Below are positions 18,436-26,765 of a stretch of 64,000 nucleotides of DNA, piece by piece. Every line of letters starts with the position of its first letter. The first letter of the stretch is position 1. The notes below the pieces were generated by a model, which saw nothing but the letters and a program-made list of their open reading frames with translations, ran no database searches and was not told the origin of the DNA. The stretch comes from Streptosporangiaceae bacterium. GTDB lineage: Bacteria; Actinomycetota; Actinomycetes; Streptosporangiales; Streptosporangiaceae. The stretch is taken from assembly GCA_025934635.1 (NCBI GenBank), contig JAICWX010000002.1, forward strand, positions 1 to 64,000, given 5' to 3'. A program made the translations under genes and the position numbers.

Positions 18436-19371
18436 CTAGGCGGGGGGCAGCCAGTGCCAGCCGTCGTGTCCGGCCAGCTCGTAGGCCCAGGGAGGTTCGG
18501 CGCCACGGCGGGTGCAGGTCACTACCGAGGCGTAGACGGACGCCTGGGTGGCCGCCCGGACCAGCTCCGGGTCCGCCAGGTCGGCCCGGCGGTGGCCGTT
18601 GCCGGTCCACCAGGCGAGGAACGCCCCGCCGAACGAGTCGCCGGCGCCGACGGTGTCCACGACCGGGGCGGCCGGGACATCGACCTGGATCTCCTTGCCC
18701 GGCGTGAGGGCGCGCACGGGCGCGGCCCCGTCGGTGACCAGCACGCAGGCCGGTCCCCGGCCGAGCAGGTCCGCGGCGGCCGGCCCGGCGTCCTGGCCGG
18801 GGAACAGGTAGGCGAGGTCCTCGGTGCTCACCTTGACGACGTCGGCCCGGTGCAGGATCCGGCCGATCCGGTCCAGGTAGGCCTGCCGGGACGGGATCGC
18901 GCCGGGGCGGCAGTTCGGGTCGAGCATCACCAGGACGTTCCCCGGGGCATGGACGGCCAGGCCCTCGATGCTGGTCCCGGCCGGCTCCATGACCAGGCCG
19001 AGGGTGCCGACGTGGAGCGCCGCGGCATCGGCGGGCAGCAGCGCCTCGGCCGGCCCGATGGCGGCCGCCGAGGTCTCGGCCAGGTAGAAGTGGTAGGCCG
19101 GCACGCCGGCCGGGTCCACGTCCACCAGGGCCAGCGTGGTGGGCTCGTCCGACGGGTCCGTCACGGCGATCCGCACGCCGTTGCGTTCCAGGTCGGCGCG
19201 CATCAGCTGGCCGAAGCGGTCGCCGGAAAGGCGTCCCAGGAAGGTCGCCGGCTGACCGAGCCGGGCGACGGCGCGGGCCACGTTGAACGGGCCGCCTCCC
19301 ATCCGGGGATCGACGTTCCCGGCCTGGTCGACGATCAGGTCGATCAGGGCCTCACCCGCGACAGTGATCAT
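18436..19371 (-). CDS. PfkB-family carbohydrate kinase (fructokinase type)
   Basis: The ATG at 19371 overlaps the stop of the ABC ATPase gene (ATGA) and gives 311 residues, the usual size. The N-terminal GGGPFNVARAVARLGQP is the sugar-binding signature and DTVGAGDSFGGAFL near residue 250 is the second PfkB signature with the catalytic Asp. Fructokinase or ribokinase activity fits the coupled importer. Its place as the last transport-operon gene indicates that the imported sugar is phosphorylated after entry. Confidence 0.92.
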   Translation of the reverse strand: MITVAGEALIDLIVDQAGNVDPRMGGGPFNVARAVARLGQPATFLGRLSGDRFGQLMRADLERNGVRIAVTDPSDEPTTLALVDVDPAGVPAYHFYLAETSAAAIGPAEALLPADAAALHVGTLGLVMEPAGTSIEGLAVHAPGNVLVMLDPNCRPGAIPSRQAYLDRIGRILHRADVVKVSTEDLAYLFPGQDAGPAAADLLGRGPACVLVTDGAAPVRALTPGKEIQVDVPAAPVVDTVGAGDSFGGAFLAWWTGNGHRRADLADPELVRAATQASVYASVVTCTRRGAEPPWAYELAGHDGWHWLPPA

Positions 19372-20177
19372 GGGTCGAGCGTAGTGGCACCGGTCATGAT
19401 GGCCACGCCTTCCTCCATGGTGTGGCTCTGCGGGGTGATCACGCCCGCGCACCGGCCGAGGCGCTGGATGTGGATGCGGTCCGCCACCTCGAACACGTGC
19501 GGCATGTTGTGGCTGATCAAGATGACCGGCAGGCCGCGGGTCCGGAGCCGCTTGATCAGGGCGAGGACCTGACCGGACTCGCGGACGCCGAGGGCGGCGG
19601 TGGGCTCGTCCAGGATGACCACCTTCGAGCCGAACGCCGCCGCGCGGGCCACCGCCACGGCCTGGCGCTGGCCGCCGGACAGCGTCTCCACCTTCTGGGT
19701 GATGTCCTGGATCGTCCCGATCCCGAGGTCGGAGAGCTGCTCCCGCGCCTTGGCCCGCATGCCGCGGGTATCGAGCTTGCGGAAGACCCGGCCCAGCGGG
19801 CCGGCGTCCCTGACCTCGCGGCCGAGGTAGAGGTTGCTGGCGATGTCCAGGGCGGGGGCGACCGCGAGGGTCTGGTACACGGTCTCGATCCCGGCGTGGC
19901 GGGCGTCGACCGGGCTGCGGAACTCGACCCGGGCCCCGTCGAGCAAGATCTCGCCCTGGTCCAGGGTCAGCGCCCCGGACAGGCACTTGATCAGCGTCGA
20001 CTTGCCCGCGCCGTTGTCGCCGATGATGGCGAGCACCTCGCCCGGGTACAGCTTCAGGCTCACCCCGGCCAGCCCGACGACGTGGCCGAACGTCTTCACC
20101 AGGTCCCGGGCCTCGAGGACCGGCGTTCCTGACGGGCCGCGGCCGCCGGGGCTGCCTGCGTCCGCTTCGGTGCTCAT
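19368..20177 (-). CDS. Sugar ABC transporter ATP-binding protein (CUT2 type, single domain)
   Basis: The ATG at 20177 follows AGGAGGG and overlaps the permease stop by 4 bases; the GTG at 20198 would start inside that box. 269 residues. Walker A GDNGAGKST, signature LSGGQRQAVAVARA and Walker B VVILDEPTAALG are intact, and the H-loop is in ILISHNMPHV. Unlike RbsA it has a single nucleotide-binding domain, as in the FrcA fructose system. It energises the adjacent permease. Confidence 0.93.
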   Translation of the reverse strand: MSTEADAGSPGGRGPSGTPVLEARDLVKTFGHVVGLAGVSLKLYPGEVLAIIGDNGAGKSTLIKCLSGALTLDQGEILLDGARVEFRSPVDARHAGIETVYQTLAVAPALDIASNLYLGREVRDAGPLGRVFRKLDTRGMRAKAREQLSDLGIGTIQDITQKVETLSGGQRQAVAVARAAAFGSKVVILDEPTAALGVRESGQVLALIKRLRTRGLPVILISHNMPHVFEVADRIHIQRLGRCAGVITPQSHTMEEGVAIMTGATTLDP

Positions 20178-21190
20178 CGGCGCACCCTCCTGATCCACTG
20201 GTCGAGGGCTACGGCCACGATGACGAGGATCCCCTCGGCGAGCACCTGGTACAGGCTCTGCACGCCAGCCAGCGAGATGCCGCTCTGGAAGACCTGCACG
20301 ATCAGCGCGCCGAACAGCGTGCCGAGCACCGCCCCCCGGCCACCGAACAGGCTGGTGCCGCCGATCACCACGGCGGTGATGCTGTCCAGGTTGGCGTTGG
20401 TGAGGTTGTTGGTGCTGGCCACGCCGACCCGCCCGATGAGGATCCAGGCCGCGAGCGCGTAGATGATCCCGGCGACCAGGTAGACGCTCAGCAGCACCCG
20501 GCCGGTCTTGATGCCGGACAGCCGGGCCGCCTCGGCGTCGTCGCCGGTCGCGTACACGTGGCGGCCCCAGGCCGTGCGGGTGAGCGCGAAGCTGGTCACC
20601 ACGAACAGCACCAGCATCAAGATCACGCCGGTGGTGAGCTGGTAAGGGCCGATGTTGACGTAGTTCCCGGTCCAGATGAGGGCGTTCGGCATCGCGCTGG
20701 CGTACACCGACGCGCCGTTGGAGTAGCGCAGCCCGACGGAGGTGTAGATGCTCAGCGTGCCCAGCGTCACGATGAACGGCGGCAGCTTGATCCTGGTCAC
20801 CAGGAAGCCGTTGAGGAAGCCGGTCAGCGCGCCGACGGACAGGCCCAGGATCAGCGCGAGCACGCCGGTGACGCCGTTGTTGGCCGCGGTCTGGGCGATG
20901 ACCATCTGGGCCAGGATCGCGGCCGCGCCGACCGACAGGTCGATGCCGGCCGTCAGGATGATCATCGTCTGGCCGATGGCCAGGGTGGCGAGCACGGCGA
21001 CCTGCTGGATCAGCAGCGACAGGTTGGTGGCGTTGTAGAACCGGTGGTTGACCAGGGAGAACACGATGACCGAGACGACGAGCACGCTGGCCGGCCCGAT
21101 CGCCGGATGCCGGTGCAGCGTGTGCTGGACGCGGGCGCCGAGTTCCTGGCTTTCCCGCACCTCGCCGGTGGGCTCGATGAGCGCGGTCAT
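20174..21190 (-). CDS. Sugar ABC transporter permease (RbsC/FrcC type)
   Basis: 338 residues with about nine hydrophobic segments. AIGQTMIILTAGIDLSVGA is the conserved start of the BPD_transp_2 family, and AVVIGGTSLFGGRGAVLGTLFGALIV is the conserved cytoplasmic loop and next helix that touch the ATPase. It is encoded between the substrate-binding protein (6-base gap) and the ATPase (4-base overlap), so it is the channel of a CUT2 importer. Confidence 0.95.
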   Translation of the reverse strand: MTALIEPTGEVRESQELGARVQHTLHRHPAIGPASVLVVSVIVFSLVNHRFYNATNLSLLIQQVAVLATLAIGQTMIILTAGIDLSVGAAAILAQMVIAQTAANNGVTGVLALILGLSVGALTGFLNGFLVTRIKLPPFIVTLGTLSIYTSVGLRYSNGASVYASAMPNALIWTGNYVNIGPYQLTTGVILMLVLFVVTSFALTRTAWGRHVYATGDDAEAARLSGIKTGRVLLSVYLVAGIIYALAAWILIGRVGVASTNNLTNANLDSITAVVIGGTSLFGGRGAVLGTLFGALIVQVFQSGISLAGVQSLYQVLAEGILVIVAVALDQWIRRVRR

Positions 21191-21196
21191 GACCGG

Positions 21197-22339
21197 TCAG
21201 GCCTTCCAGCAGGTGCTGGCTTCCTGCGTGGTGTTCTCGCTCGGGACCCCGGCGACGGGGTTATCGGTGTAGAGCTTGGTCCCGGTGTTGAAGAAACCGA
21301 GGCCGGGGGTCGCGGCGGGCTTCTTGCCGGTCTTGGCCAGCGTGTTGATCGCCTCGACGCCGAGGGCGGCCATCTTGCCGGGGAACTGGCCCGAGGTGGC
21401 CGTCATCTCGCCGCTCTTGAGGTAGGGGATGTCGGCGCAGCCGCCGTCGATCGCGGCCACGATGACGCCGGTCTTGTGCGCGGCCTTGAGTGCCGCCCCG
21501 GCGCCCTCGGCGGCCGGCTCGTTGATCGCGTAGACCACGTTGATGGCCGGGTCCTTGGACAGGCACTGCTCCATCGCGGTCTGGCCGCCCGGCACCGCCC
21601 CCTGGGTCGGGAGCTGGCAGGCGATCTTGTAGCTGCCGGTACCGCCGAGCTTGCCCTGGTAGGTGCCGGACTTGGGCTCGGCGCCGTTCAGGCCCTGGTT
21701 GCCGATCTTGATGCCCATGCCGGTCAGGAAGCCGTGGTCGCGGCTGGTGTCGACCGAGACGACCTGGGTGTTGGACAGGTCGAGCATGGCGATGTCGGCC
21801 GCCTGGCCGGCCAGCCGCTTGGCGGTGTACTGGCCGATCAGCTGGCCGGCCTGGAAGTTGTCGGTGGCGTAGGTGAGGTCGGCGGTGCTGGGCGGCGTGG
21901 GCACGGTGTCCAGCGCGATCACCAGCAGGTGATGTGCCTTGGCCTGGTTCAGCGCAGGGTTCACGGCGTTGCCGTTCGGGGTGATGATGATGCCCGCGTC
22001 GCCCGCGGCGATCGCGTTGTCGATCCCGCTGATCTGGGTGGTGGTATCGCCGTCCTGGGAGCCCGCCGAGATGGTCAGCTTCACGCCGAGCTTGGCCGCG
22101 TCGGCCTTCGCGCTGTTCTCCATCGAGATGAAGTACGGGTTGGTGAAGTCCTTGAGGATGAGCGCGACCCGCACCGGGCCATTGGCCTTGGCGGTGGCGC
22201 CGGCGGTGTTCGAGCCGGTTCCCTTGGCGGCATTGCCGCCGCCGCAGGCGGCCAGGGCGATCGCCGCGGCGGCGGCGAGGGCGGCGGAACCGGCCCACCG
22301 GGGTACCGGTCTGGCGCTCCCGCGCGTGTGGTGTCGCAT
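21197..22339 (-). CDS. Sugar ABC transporter substrate-binding lipoprotein (fructose/ribose type)
   Basis: 380 residues. A lipoprotein signal ends in LAACGGG, so Cys about residue 33 is lipidated. The mature part has the periplasmic-binding-protein type I pattern: VALILKDFTNPYFISMENSAKADAAK type opening, IDNAIAAGDAGIIITPNG, and NVVYAINEPAAEGAGAALKAA. GGGAG lies upstream of the ATG. It delivers a sugar, probably fructose or a related pentose/hexose, to the permease just downstream. It is divergent from the LacI gene with operator-like palindromes in the 285-base gap. Confidence 0.93.
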   Translation of the reverse strand: MRHHTRGSARPVPRWAGSAALAAAAAIALAACGGGNAAKGTGSNTAGATAKANGPVRVALILKDFTNPYFISMENSAKADAAKLGVKLTISAGSQDGDTTTQISGIDNAIAAGDAGIIITPNGNAVNPALNQAKAHHLLVIALDTVPTPPSTADLTYATDNFQAGQLIGQYTAKRLAGQAADIAMLDLSNTQVVSVDTSRDHGFLTGMGIKIGNQGLNGAEPKSGTYQGKLGGTGSYKIACQLPTQGAVPGGQTAMEQCLSKDPAINVVYAINEPAAEGAGAALKAAHKTGVIVAAIDGGCADIPYLKSGEMTATSGQFPGKMAALGVEAINTLAKTGKKPAATPGLGFFNTGTKLYTDNPVAGVPSENTTQEASTCWKA

Positions 22340-22449
22340 CGGTGCTCCCTTCGAAGCGCGGAGGTGGAACGAAGCAGGAGAAGACGAGAGGGAGAGGAAG
22401 GCAAACGAGCAGGGCGAAGAGCGAAAAGGAGGCCGAACGAGCTAGACAA

Positions 22450-22461
22450 GACAACGTTGTC
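22450..22461. promoter_or_regulatory. LacI-type operator palindrome GACAACGTTGTC
   Basis: A perfect 12-bp palindrome with the central CG typical of LacI-family sites, 111 bases upstream of the substrate-binding protein start and 164 bases upstream of the lacI start. It lies in the AT-rich intergenic stretch and probably overlaps a promoter. Confidence 0.6.
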
Positions 22462-22484
22462 CGTACAATAACTTTCTAATCACC

Positions 22485-22497
22485 TCATTGTCAATGA
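22485..22497. promoter_or_regulatory. Second small inverted repeat in the sugar-operon control region
   Basis: TCATTG and CAATGA flank a single T, 30 bases from the LacI-like palindrome. It may be a secondary site or part of a promoter; there is no direct evidence. Confidence 0.3.
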
Positions 22498-22624
22498 CGT
22501 TAATGATCAGCTTCCCTTTGCCCGTTGTGATGACGTATGCAGCTTCTGAATGTTTTCGCTGCCGGAGTGATAAGCGGCTTACTTCGACGCCGTTCAGGCG
22601 GTCCCGGATGGATATCGTTGTCCC

Positions 22625-23704
22625 ATGGAGCAAGGACCGCCCGGCCGGCCGGTGGTGACGCCGCTGGCGCCGCTCGGGGCGGCGGCGCCCGCGGCCGGGC
22701 GGGCGACGATGCGGGACGTCGCGGCGCTGGCCGGGGTCAGCCTGAAGACGGTCTCGCGGGTGGTCAACGGCGCGCCGACGGTCGACGCGAACCTGGCCGC
22801 CCGGGTCCGCCGGGCCGCCGTCCAGCTGAACTACCGGCACAACATGACCGCGAGCAACCTGCGCCGCGGGGACCGCCGGTCGTTCATGATCGGCCTGATG
22901 CTCGAGGACGTCGGCAACCCGTACTCCGCGGTCATCTACCGGGCCGTCGAGGACGCCGCCCGCGCGCGCGGCGTGGGCGTGCTGGCCGGGAGCCTGGACG
23001 AGGACCCGGCCCGCGAGCGCGAGCTCGCCGCCACCCTGGTGGCCCGGCGGGTGGACGGGCTGATCGTGATCCCGGCCGGCCGCGACCACAGCTACCTGCG
23101 GGACGAGCAGGAGATCGGCACGGCCGTGGTGTTCGTGGACCGGCCGCCGGTCCTGCTGCCCGCCGACGCCGTCCTGGCCGACAACGCCCGCGGCGCGATG
23201 ACGGCCGTGCGGCACCTGATCGGCCACGGCCACCGGCGCATCGCGTTCCTGGGCGACCTGGCCACCATCGCCACCGCGCACGACCGGCACGCCGGGTACC
23301 TGGACGCGCTGCGCGAGGCCGGCCTGCCCGCCGACCCGGCGATCATCCGCCGCGACCTGCGCACCGCCGAGGCCGCCCGGGAAGCGGCCGCATCGCTGCT
23401 GACCGGGCCCGAGCCTCCTACCGCCCTGTTCGGCAGCCAGAACCTGGTGACCCTGGGCGCGGTCCGGGCGCTGCGTGATCGCGGCGCCCAGCACCGGATC
23501 GCCATCGTCGGATTCGACGACCTGCTGCTGGCCGACCTGCTCGATCCCCCGGTTACCGTCGTCGCCCAGGACGTCGGGGCCATCGGCACCCTCGCCGCCC
23601 AGATCCTGTTCCGCCGCATCGACGGGGACGCCTCGCCGCCGCGGACGCACGTCATCCCCACTCGCCTCATCCCCCGCGGCTCCGGCGAGATTCGCCCCGC
23701 CTGA
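22625..23704 (+). CDS. LacI-family transcriptional regulator of the sugar importer
   Basis: 359 residues. After a 27-residue disordered lead comes the LacI headpiece TMRDVAALAGVSLKTVSRVVNG and hinge helix AAVQLNYRHNMTASNLRRG, then a periplasmic-binding-like effector domain (IGLMLEDVGNPYSAVI, DGLIVIPAG, IVGFDDLLLADLLDPPVTVVAQD). It is divergent from the importer operon, and the effector domain resembles sugar-responsive regulators, so it most likely represses the importer until the sugar or its phosphate appears. The ATG may be replaced by a later one near residue 29, because the lead is unusually long. Confidence 0.92.
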   Translation: MEQGPPGRPVVTPLAPLGAAAPAAGRATMRDVAALAGVSLKTVSRVVNGAPTVDANLAARVRRAAVQLNYRHNMTASNLRRGDRRSFMIGLMLEDVGNPYSAVIYRAVEDAARARGVGVLAGSLDEDPARERELAATLVARRVDGLIVIPAGRDHSYLRDEQEIGTAVVFVDRPPVLLPADAVLADNARGAMTAVRHLIGHGHRRIAFLGDLATIATAHDRHAGYLDALREAGLPADPAIIRRDLRTAEAAREAAASLLTGPEPPTALFGSQNLVTLGAVRALRDRGAQHRIAIVGFDDLLLADLLDPPVTVVAQDVGAIGTLAAQILFRRIDGDASPPRTHVIPTRLIPRGSGEIRPA

Positions 23705-23881
23705 GGCGCGGGGCGGCTCGCCGGGGCCGGCGGGGCGGCTCGCCGGGGCGGGCGGGGTGGCCCGGGTGAGCGGGGGCGGTGTGGACGCGGACGTGGTGCG
23801 GCTCGGATGGTGCTCGCGCGGTGCGCCTGATGCCAGCGGTGTGCCTGATGCCAGGCTGGCGTTTCTCAGGGGCCGGCCGGC

Positions 23882-23902
23882 GACATCGATGGAGCATCAA
23901 TG
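23882..23902. repeat. GATG-GAG-CATC hairpin repeat, copy A
   Basis: GACATCGATG-GAG-CATCAATG forms a hairpin with a GAG turn. It is followed after 10 bases by an almost identical copy; two more copies of the core occur at 30.9 kb. No coding frame uses it. Confidence 0.7.
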
Positions 23903-23912
23903 CTGCGGGGGC

Positions 23913-23935
23913 GACATCGATGGAGCATCAATGTC
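23913..23935. repeat. GATG-GAG-CATC hairpin repeat, copy B
   Basis: GACATCGATG (23913-23922), GAG, CATCAATGTC (23926-23935): ten-base arms with a single mismatch. Same unit as copy A. Confidence 0.7.
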
Positions 23936-24181
23936 GTAACCGGGAGCCCGGTGGCTCGCCAGCGGAGCGGTGGATCCGCGACCGCTGCTCAGCGAGCCGC
24001 TGCCGCTGGAGGGATACGGTGACGCGGTGGACCGGATACGCGCCGGACAAGGCATCAAGTGGCACCTCCGGCCGATATGATGTTCGCTGCGCGGCGAGGC
24101 CCGTTGGTTAGTCGCCTATAGGTCCAGAGACGCGGCCTGCCACTTTTTTGCGCGGACAGAGCGGACAGATGGTGGTGGTAC

Positions 24182-24589
24182 GTGTCTCAAGAGCGCTATC
24201 CGGTGCTGTGGATCGGCCAGGTAGCCGTGGTCACGCTGCCCGGGGAAATCGACGTGACCATCGCCGACTCGGTCCGGGAAGAGCTTCTCGCCGTCCTGGC
24301 CCAGGGTGCGACCTTGCTGGTCGCGGACCTGGGCAAGACGGAATTCTGTGATTCCGCCGGGGTGAACGCCCTGGTCCAGGCGTACCGCCGGGCCAGCGCC
24401 AGCGGGAATCCCCTGCGGCTGGTCGTCGGCACGCCTGCGGTTCAGCGGGTGCTGTCGATCACCGGCGTCGACCGCCTGGTGGACATCTTTCCCAGCGTGG
24501 CCGCGTCGCTGGCGGGCACGCCCGGTCCGGCGGACCGGGTTCTCCCGGCCGACACCGCCACCGCCGATACCGACGGCGGCTGCGCCTAG
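24182..24589 (+). CDS. STAS-domain anti-sigma factor antagonist
   Basis: 135 residues from a GTG. The STAS fold is evident: VAVVTLPGEIDVTIADSVREEL then VADLGKTEFCDSAGVNALVQAYRRA, with the Asp-Ser-Ala-Gly motif whose Ser is phosphorylated by RsbW-type kinases, and a final LSITGVDRLVDIFPS. The last 25 residues are a disordered Ala/Asp/Thr tail. It would bind an anti-sigma kinase in the dephosphorylated form. No kinase gene is adjacent; the PP2C phosphatase at 3.3-4.7 kb is a candidate partner only by type. It is convergent with the GAF-ANTAR gene, 16 bases apart. Confidence 0.9.
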   Translation: MSQERYPVLWIGQVAVVTLPGEIDVTIADSVREELLAVLAQGATLLVADLGKTEFCDSAGVNALVQAYRRASASGNPLRLVVGTPAVQRVLSITGVDRLVDIFPSVAASLAGTPGPADRVLPADTATADTDGGCA

Positions 24590-24605
24590 GTCCGGCCTCC
24601 GGCCG

Positions 24606-25370
24606 TCACCCCTCCTCGAACGGGGGCGCCGGCCGCGGCGGCTCGCCGGTCACGCTGGTCACCACCGCGCCGGCGATATCGCGGAGCTTCACGTTGCTGT
24701 TCTGCGAGGCGGACCGCAGGATCGCGAACGCGCGCTCCTGGGTGCAATGCTCCCTGGCCATGATGATCCCGAGGGCCTGGTCGATGACTCCCCGGGAGGC
24801 GAGCGACGAACGCAGCTGCTCGATCAGCGCGGCATGCGACGTCAGCCTGATGGCCAGCGACAGCGCGCCGGAGGCGTTGTGCGCGAAATTCTCGGCCAGG
24901 CGCGCCTCGGCCGTGCCGAACGCCGAGGCCTCACGCGCGTACAGGTTGAGGGCACCGACCGGCTTGCCGTCCGTGCTCAGCGGCAGGGCCAGGCAGGACC
25001 GGATCCCGTGCGAAGCCGCCTGCGCCTCGAACTCGGGCCAGCGCGCCTTCTCGGCGGTGTCCTCGATGCGGACCATGTGGCCGTCCCGCATGGCGTGCAG
25101 GCACGGGCCGTCATCGAGTTCGTACTGCACCTCGTCCACTTGCGCGGCGACCGGGTCGCTGCACGCCACGGTGAGCGGTCTCCCGTTGGGCTGGATGGTC
25201 ATCCCGCAGGACAGGCCGCCGCGGACCAGGCCGGCCGCCAGCACCGCCGTCTCGTGCAGGAACTCCTCCACGCCTTCGGTGCTGAGCAGTGCCTCGTGCA
25301 GTTCCCTGAGACTCCCCTCCGCGGTGAATTCTGCGCCGTGCTCTTCTTTCATTTGCGGTTCTCGCGTCAT
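24606..25370 (-). CDS. GAF and ANTAR domain RNA-binding antiterminator
   Basis: 254 residues. A GAF domain spans about 30-180 (GMTIQPNGRPLTVACSDP, LDDGPCLHAMRDGHMVRIED, LALPLSTDGKPVGALNLYARE). The C-terminal ANTAR domain (SSLASRGVIDQALGIIMAREHCTQERAFAILRSASQNSNVKLRDIA) has the three-helix pattern with the conserved Ala-Gly/Ala-Leu core. ANTAR proteins bind dual hexaloop hairpins in nascent RNA and allow read-through; GAF-ANTAR proteins are abundant in actinobacteria. Which transcript it acts on is unknown. Confidence 0.9.
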   Translation of the reverse strand: MTREPQMKEEHGAEFTAEGSLRELHEALLSTEGVEEFLHETAVLAAGLVRGGLSCGMTIQPNGRPLTVACSDPVAAQVDEVQYELDDGPCLHAMRDGHMVRIEDTAEKARWPEFEAQAASHGIRSCLALPLSTDGKPVGALNLYAREASAFGTAEARLAENFAHNASGALSLAIRLTSHAALIEQLRSSLASRGVIDQALGIIMAREHCTQERAFAILRSASQNSNVKLRDIAGAVVTSVTGEPPRPAPPFEEG

Positions 25371-25598
25371 GGCGTCCGCCCCTCTACCCGCGGCCAGCGC
25401 GTTAAACGCTGGCCGGGCCGGCGCGTCCCCTGACCTGGCACGATTGCGGATCTGTCACGTACAGTTAGTGTCGTTAGCAGAATGATGCCAGATTCGAACA
25501 AGTCGTACCGTTTGGCATGTGACAGACGGTGCGGACAATTATGATCATCGTGACGCAGTAGCTGCCGCTGCCCGGGTCGCGGTGCCACCCAGCTGATC

Positions 25599-25616
25599 GC
25601 GGATCGCGTGATCCGC
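25599..25616 (+). promoter_or_regulatory. Hairpin in the leader of the orphan binding-protein gene
   Basis: GCGGATC and GATCCGC flank GCGT, 20 bases ahead of the ATG at 25637. In mRNA it would stand just 5' of the ribosome binding site and could modulate translation, or it may be a DNA operator. Confidence 0.4.
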
Positions 25617-25636
25617 AATGTCTGATGGAGCCAGGA

Positions 25637-26632
25637 ATGAAACCCCGCCACATGCTCATCGCGTCGGCCGTCGCGGTCACGATGCTGGCCGCTGGATGCT
25701 CCTCGGGCGGATCCGGCGGCGGCGCGACGCACCTCAAGCTCGAGAAGACGAACATCACCGTCAACGCCTTCCCGGCCATTGACTCGGCCGGCCTTTACAT
25801 CGCCCAGGATGAGGGCCTGTTCACGGCGCAGGGCCTGCACGTGACCATCGTCCCGGTCCCCCAGGGGGCCCCGCCGAGCACCCAGGACCTGATCAAGGGC
25901 CAGGTCGAGGGCCACTGGGACATCAGCGCCGGAGACTACGTCACCTACATCCAGAACCAGATCGGCGCCGGGATGCCCAAAACCGACCTGCGCATCATCG
26001 CCGAGGCCTCCTTCCTGAAGCCCAACGTGCTGACCGTCATGGTCAACGGCGATTCGCCGATCAGCCAGGTCAGCCAGCTCAAGGGCAAGACCGTCTCGGT
26101 CAACGCGCAGAACGACATCGGCACCTTGCTGATCGACTCGCTGCTGGTGTCGCACGGCCTCAACCCCCAGCAGATCAACTACATCACCGTGCCGTTCCCG
26201 GCCGTGGTCGACGCCCTGACCGCCAAGAAGAGTACGCTGGCGGCGGCGTTCGCACCCGAGCCGTTCGTCAGCGGCGGGGAGGCAGCAGGCCTGCAGGAGC
26301 TCGCCGACCTCGATCAGGGCTCGACCCAGGACTTCCCGGTCCAGGGCTACGCGGTCACCGCGGACTGGGCGAAGAAGTACCCCAACACGCTGAAGGCGTT
26401 CACCACGGCGCTGTCCCAGGGACAGCAGGTCGCCGACACCGACCGGGCGGCCGTGGAGCAGGCCCTCCAGAAGTACCTGAAAATCGAGGCGCAGTCGGCG
26501 GCGTTCATCTCGCTGCCCGCCTTCCCGCTCGGGGTGGACGCGACCCGGCTCCAGCGGGTCGTGGGCGCGATGACCCGGTTCCACTTGCTGCCGAAGACCA
26601 ATTTCCGGGTCTCCAGCATGATCGACGGCTAG
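25637..26632 (+). CDS. ABC transporter substrate-binding lipoprotein (NMT1/SsuA type), orphan
   Basis: The ATG at 25637 has GGAG 6 bases upstream; the ATG at 25625 lies within that box. 331 residues. A lipoprotein signal ends in LAAGCSSGG. The mature protein has the NMT1/SsuA/NrtA pattern: FPAIDSAGLYIAQDEGLFTAQGLHVTIVP, DLIKGQVEGHWDISAGDYV, LKGKTVSVNAQNDIGTLLIDSLL and FAPEPFVSGGEAAGLQELAD. Such proteins bind sulfonates, nitrate, bicarbonate, thiamine precursors or aromatic acids. No permease or ATPase gene is next to it, so the partner must be elsewhere. Confidence 0.9.
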   Translation: MKPRHMLIASAVAVTMLAAGCSSGGSGGGATHLKLEKTNITVNAFPAIDSAGLYIAQDEGLFTAQGLHVTIVPVPQGAPPSTQDLIKGQVEGHWDISAGDYVTYIQNQIGAGMPKTDLRIIAEASFLKPNVLTVMVNGDSPISQVSQLKGKTVSVNAQNDIGTLLIDSLLVSHGLNPQQINYITVPFPAVVDALTAKKSTLAAAFAPEPFVSGGEAAGLQELADLDQGSTQDFPVQGYAVTADWAKKYPNTLKAFTTALSQGQQVADTDRAAVEQALQKYLKIEAQSAAFISLPAFPLGVDATRLQRVVGAMTRFHLLPKTNFRVSSMIDG

Positions 26633-26653
26633 CCTGCCCGGATGTGACGCAAA

Positions 26654-26684
26654 ACGGCCGGTTCCTGCAAAAGGAACCGGCCGT
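26654..26684 (-). terminator. Rho-independent terminator after tRNA-Val(CAC)
   Basis: ACGGCCGGTTCCT and AGGAACCGGCCGT form a 13-bp perfect stem with a five-base loop. On the minus strand it is followed by TTTTGC, so it ends the tRNA transcript; it also lies just after the stop of the convergent lipoprotein gene. Confidence 0.85.
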
Positions 26685-26693
26685 CGGCGTCTG

Positions 26694-26765
26694 TGGGCGA
26701 TACTGGGATCGAACCAGTGACCTCCTCGGTGTGAACGAGGCGCTCTCCCGCTGAGCCAATCGCCC
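26694..26765 (-). tRNA. tRNA-Val, anticodon CAC
   Basis: On the minus strand the acceptor arms GGGCGAT and ATCGCCC, the D-arm GCTC-GAGC, the anticodon arm CCTCG-TTCACAC-CGAGG and the T-arm ACTGG-TTCGATC-CCAGT fold perfectly. The anticodon loop reads CAC after U33, so it decodes GUG. CCA is not encoded (ACA follows the discriminator). A terminator follows. Confidence 0.97.

Larger units (their letters stand above)
23705..24181. other. Gene-free interval with tandem GC-rich and hairpin repeats
   Basis: No convincing coding frame is present. Just after the lacI stop there are two near-tandem copies of a block reading GCGGGGCGGCTCGCCGGGGC (around 23709-23750), then the two GATG-GAG-CATC hairpin repeats listed separately, then the promoter side of the STAS gene. 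Confidence 0.5.

Noticed and set aside
20558..22471. Plus-strand frame of 637 codons across the permease and binding protein
   Set aside because: It spans two real minus-strand genes and the gap between them and has the same reverse-frame composition.
23779..24111. Plus-strand frame of 110 codons ahead of the STAS gene
   Set aside because: It is rich in Trp/Arg/Cys and covers the repeat hairpins; no sign of selection as protein.
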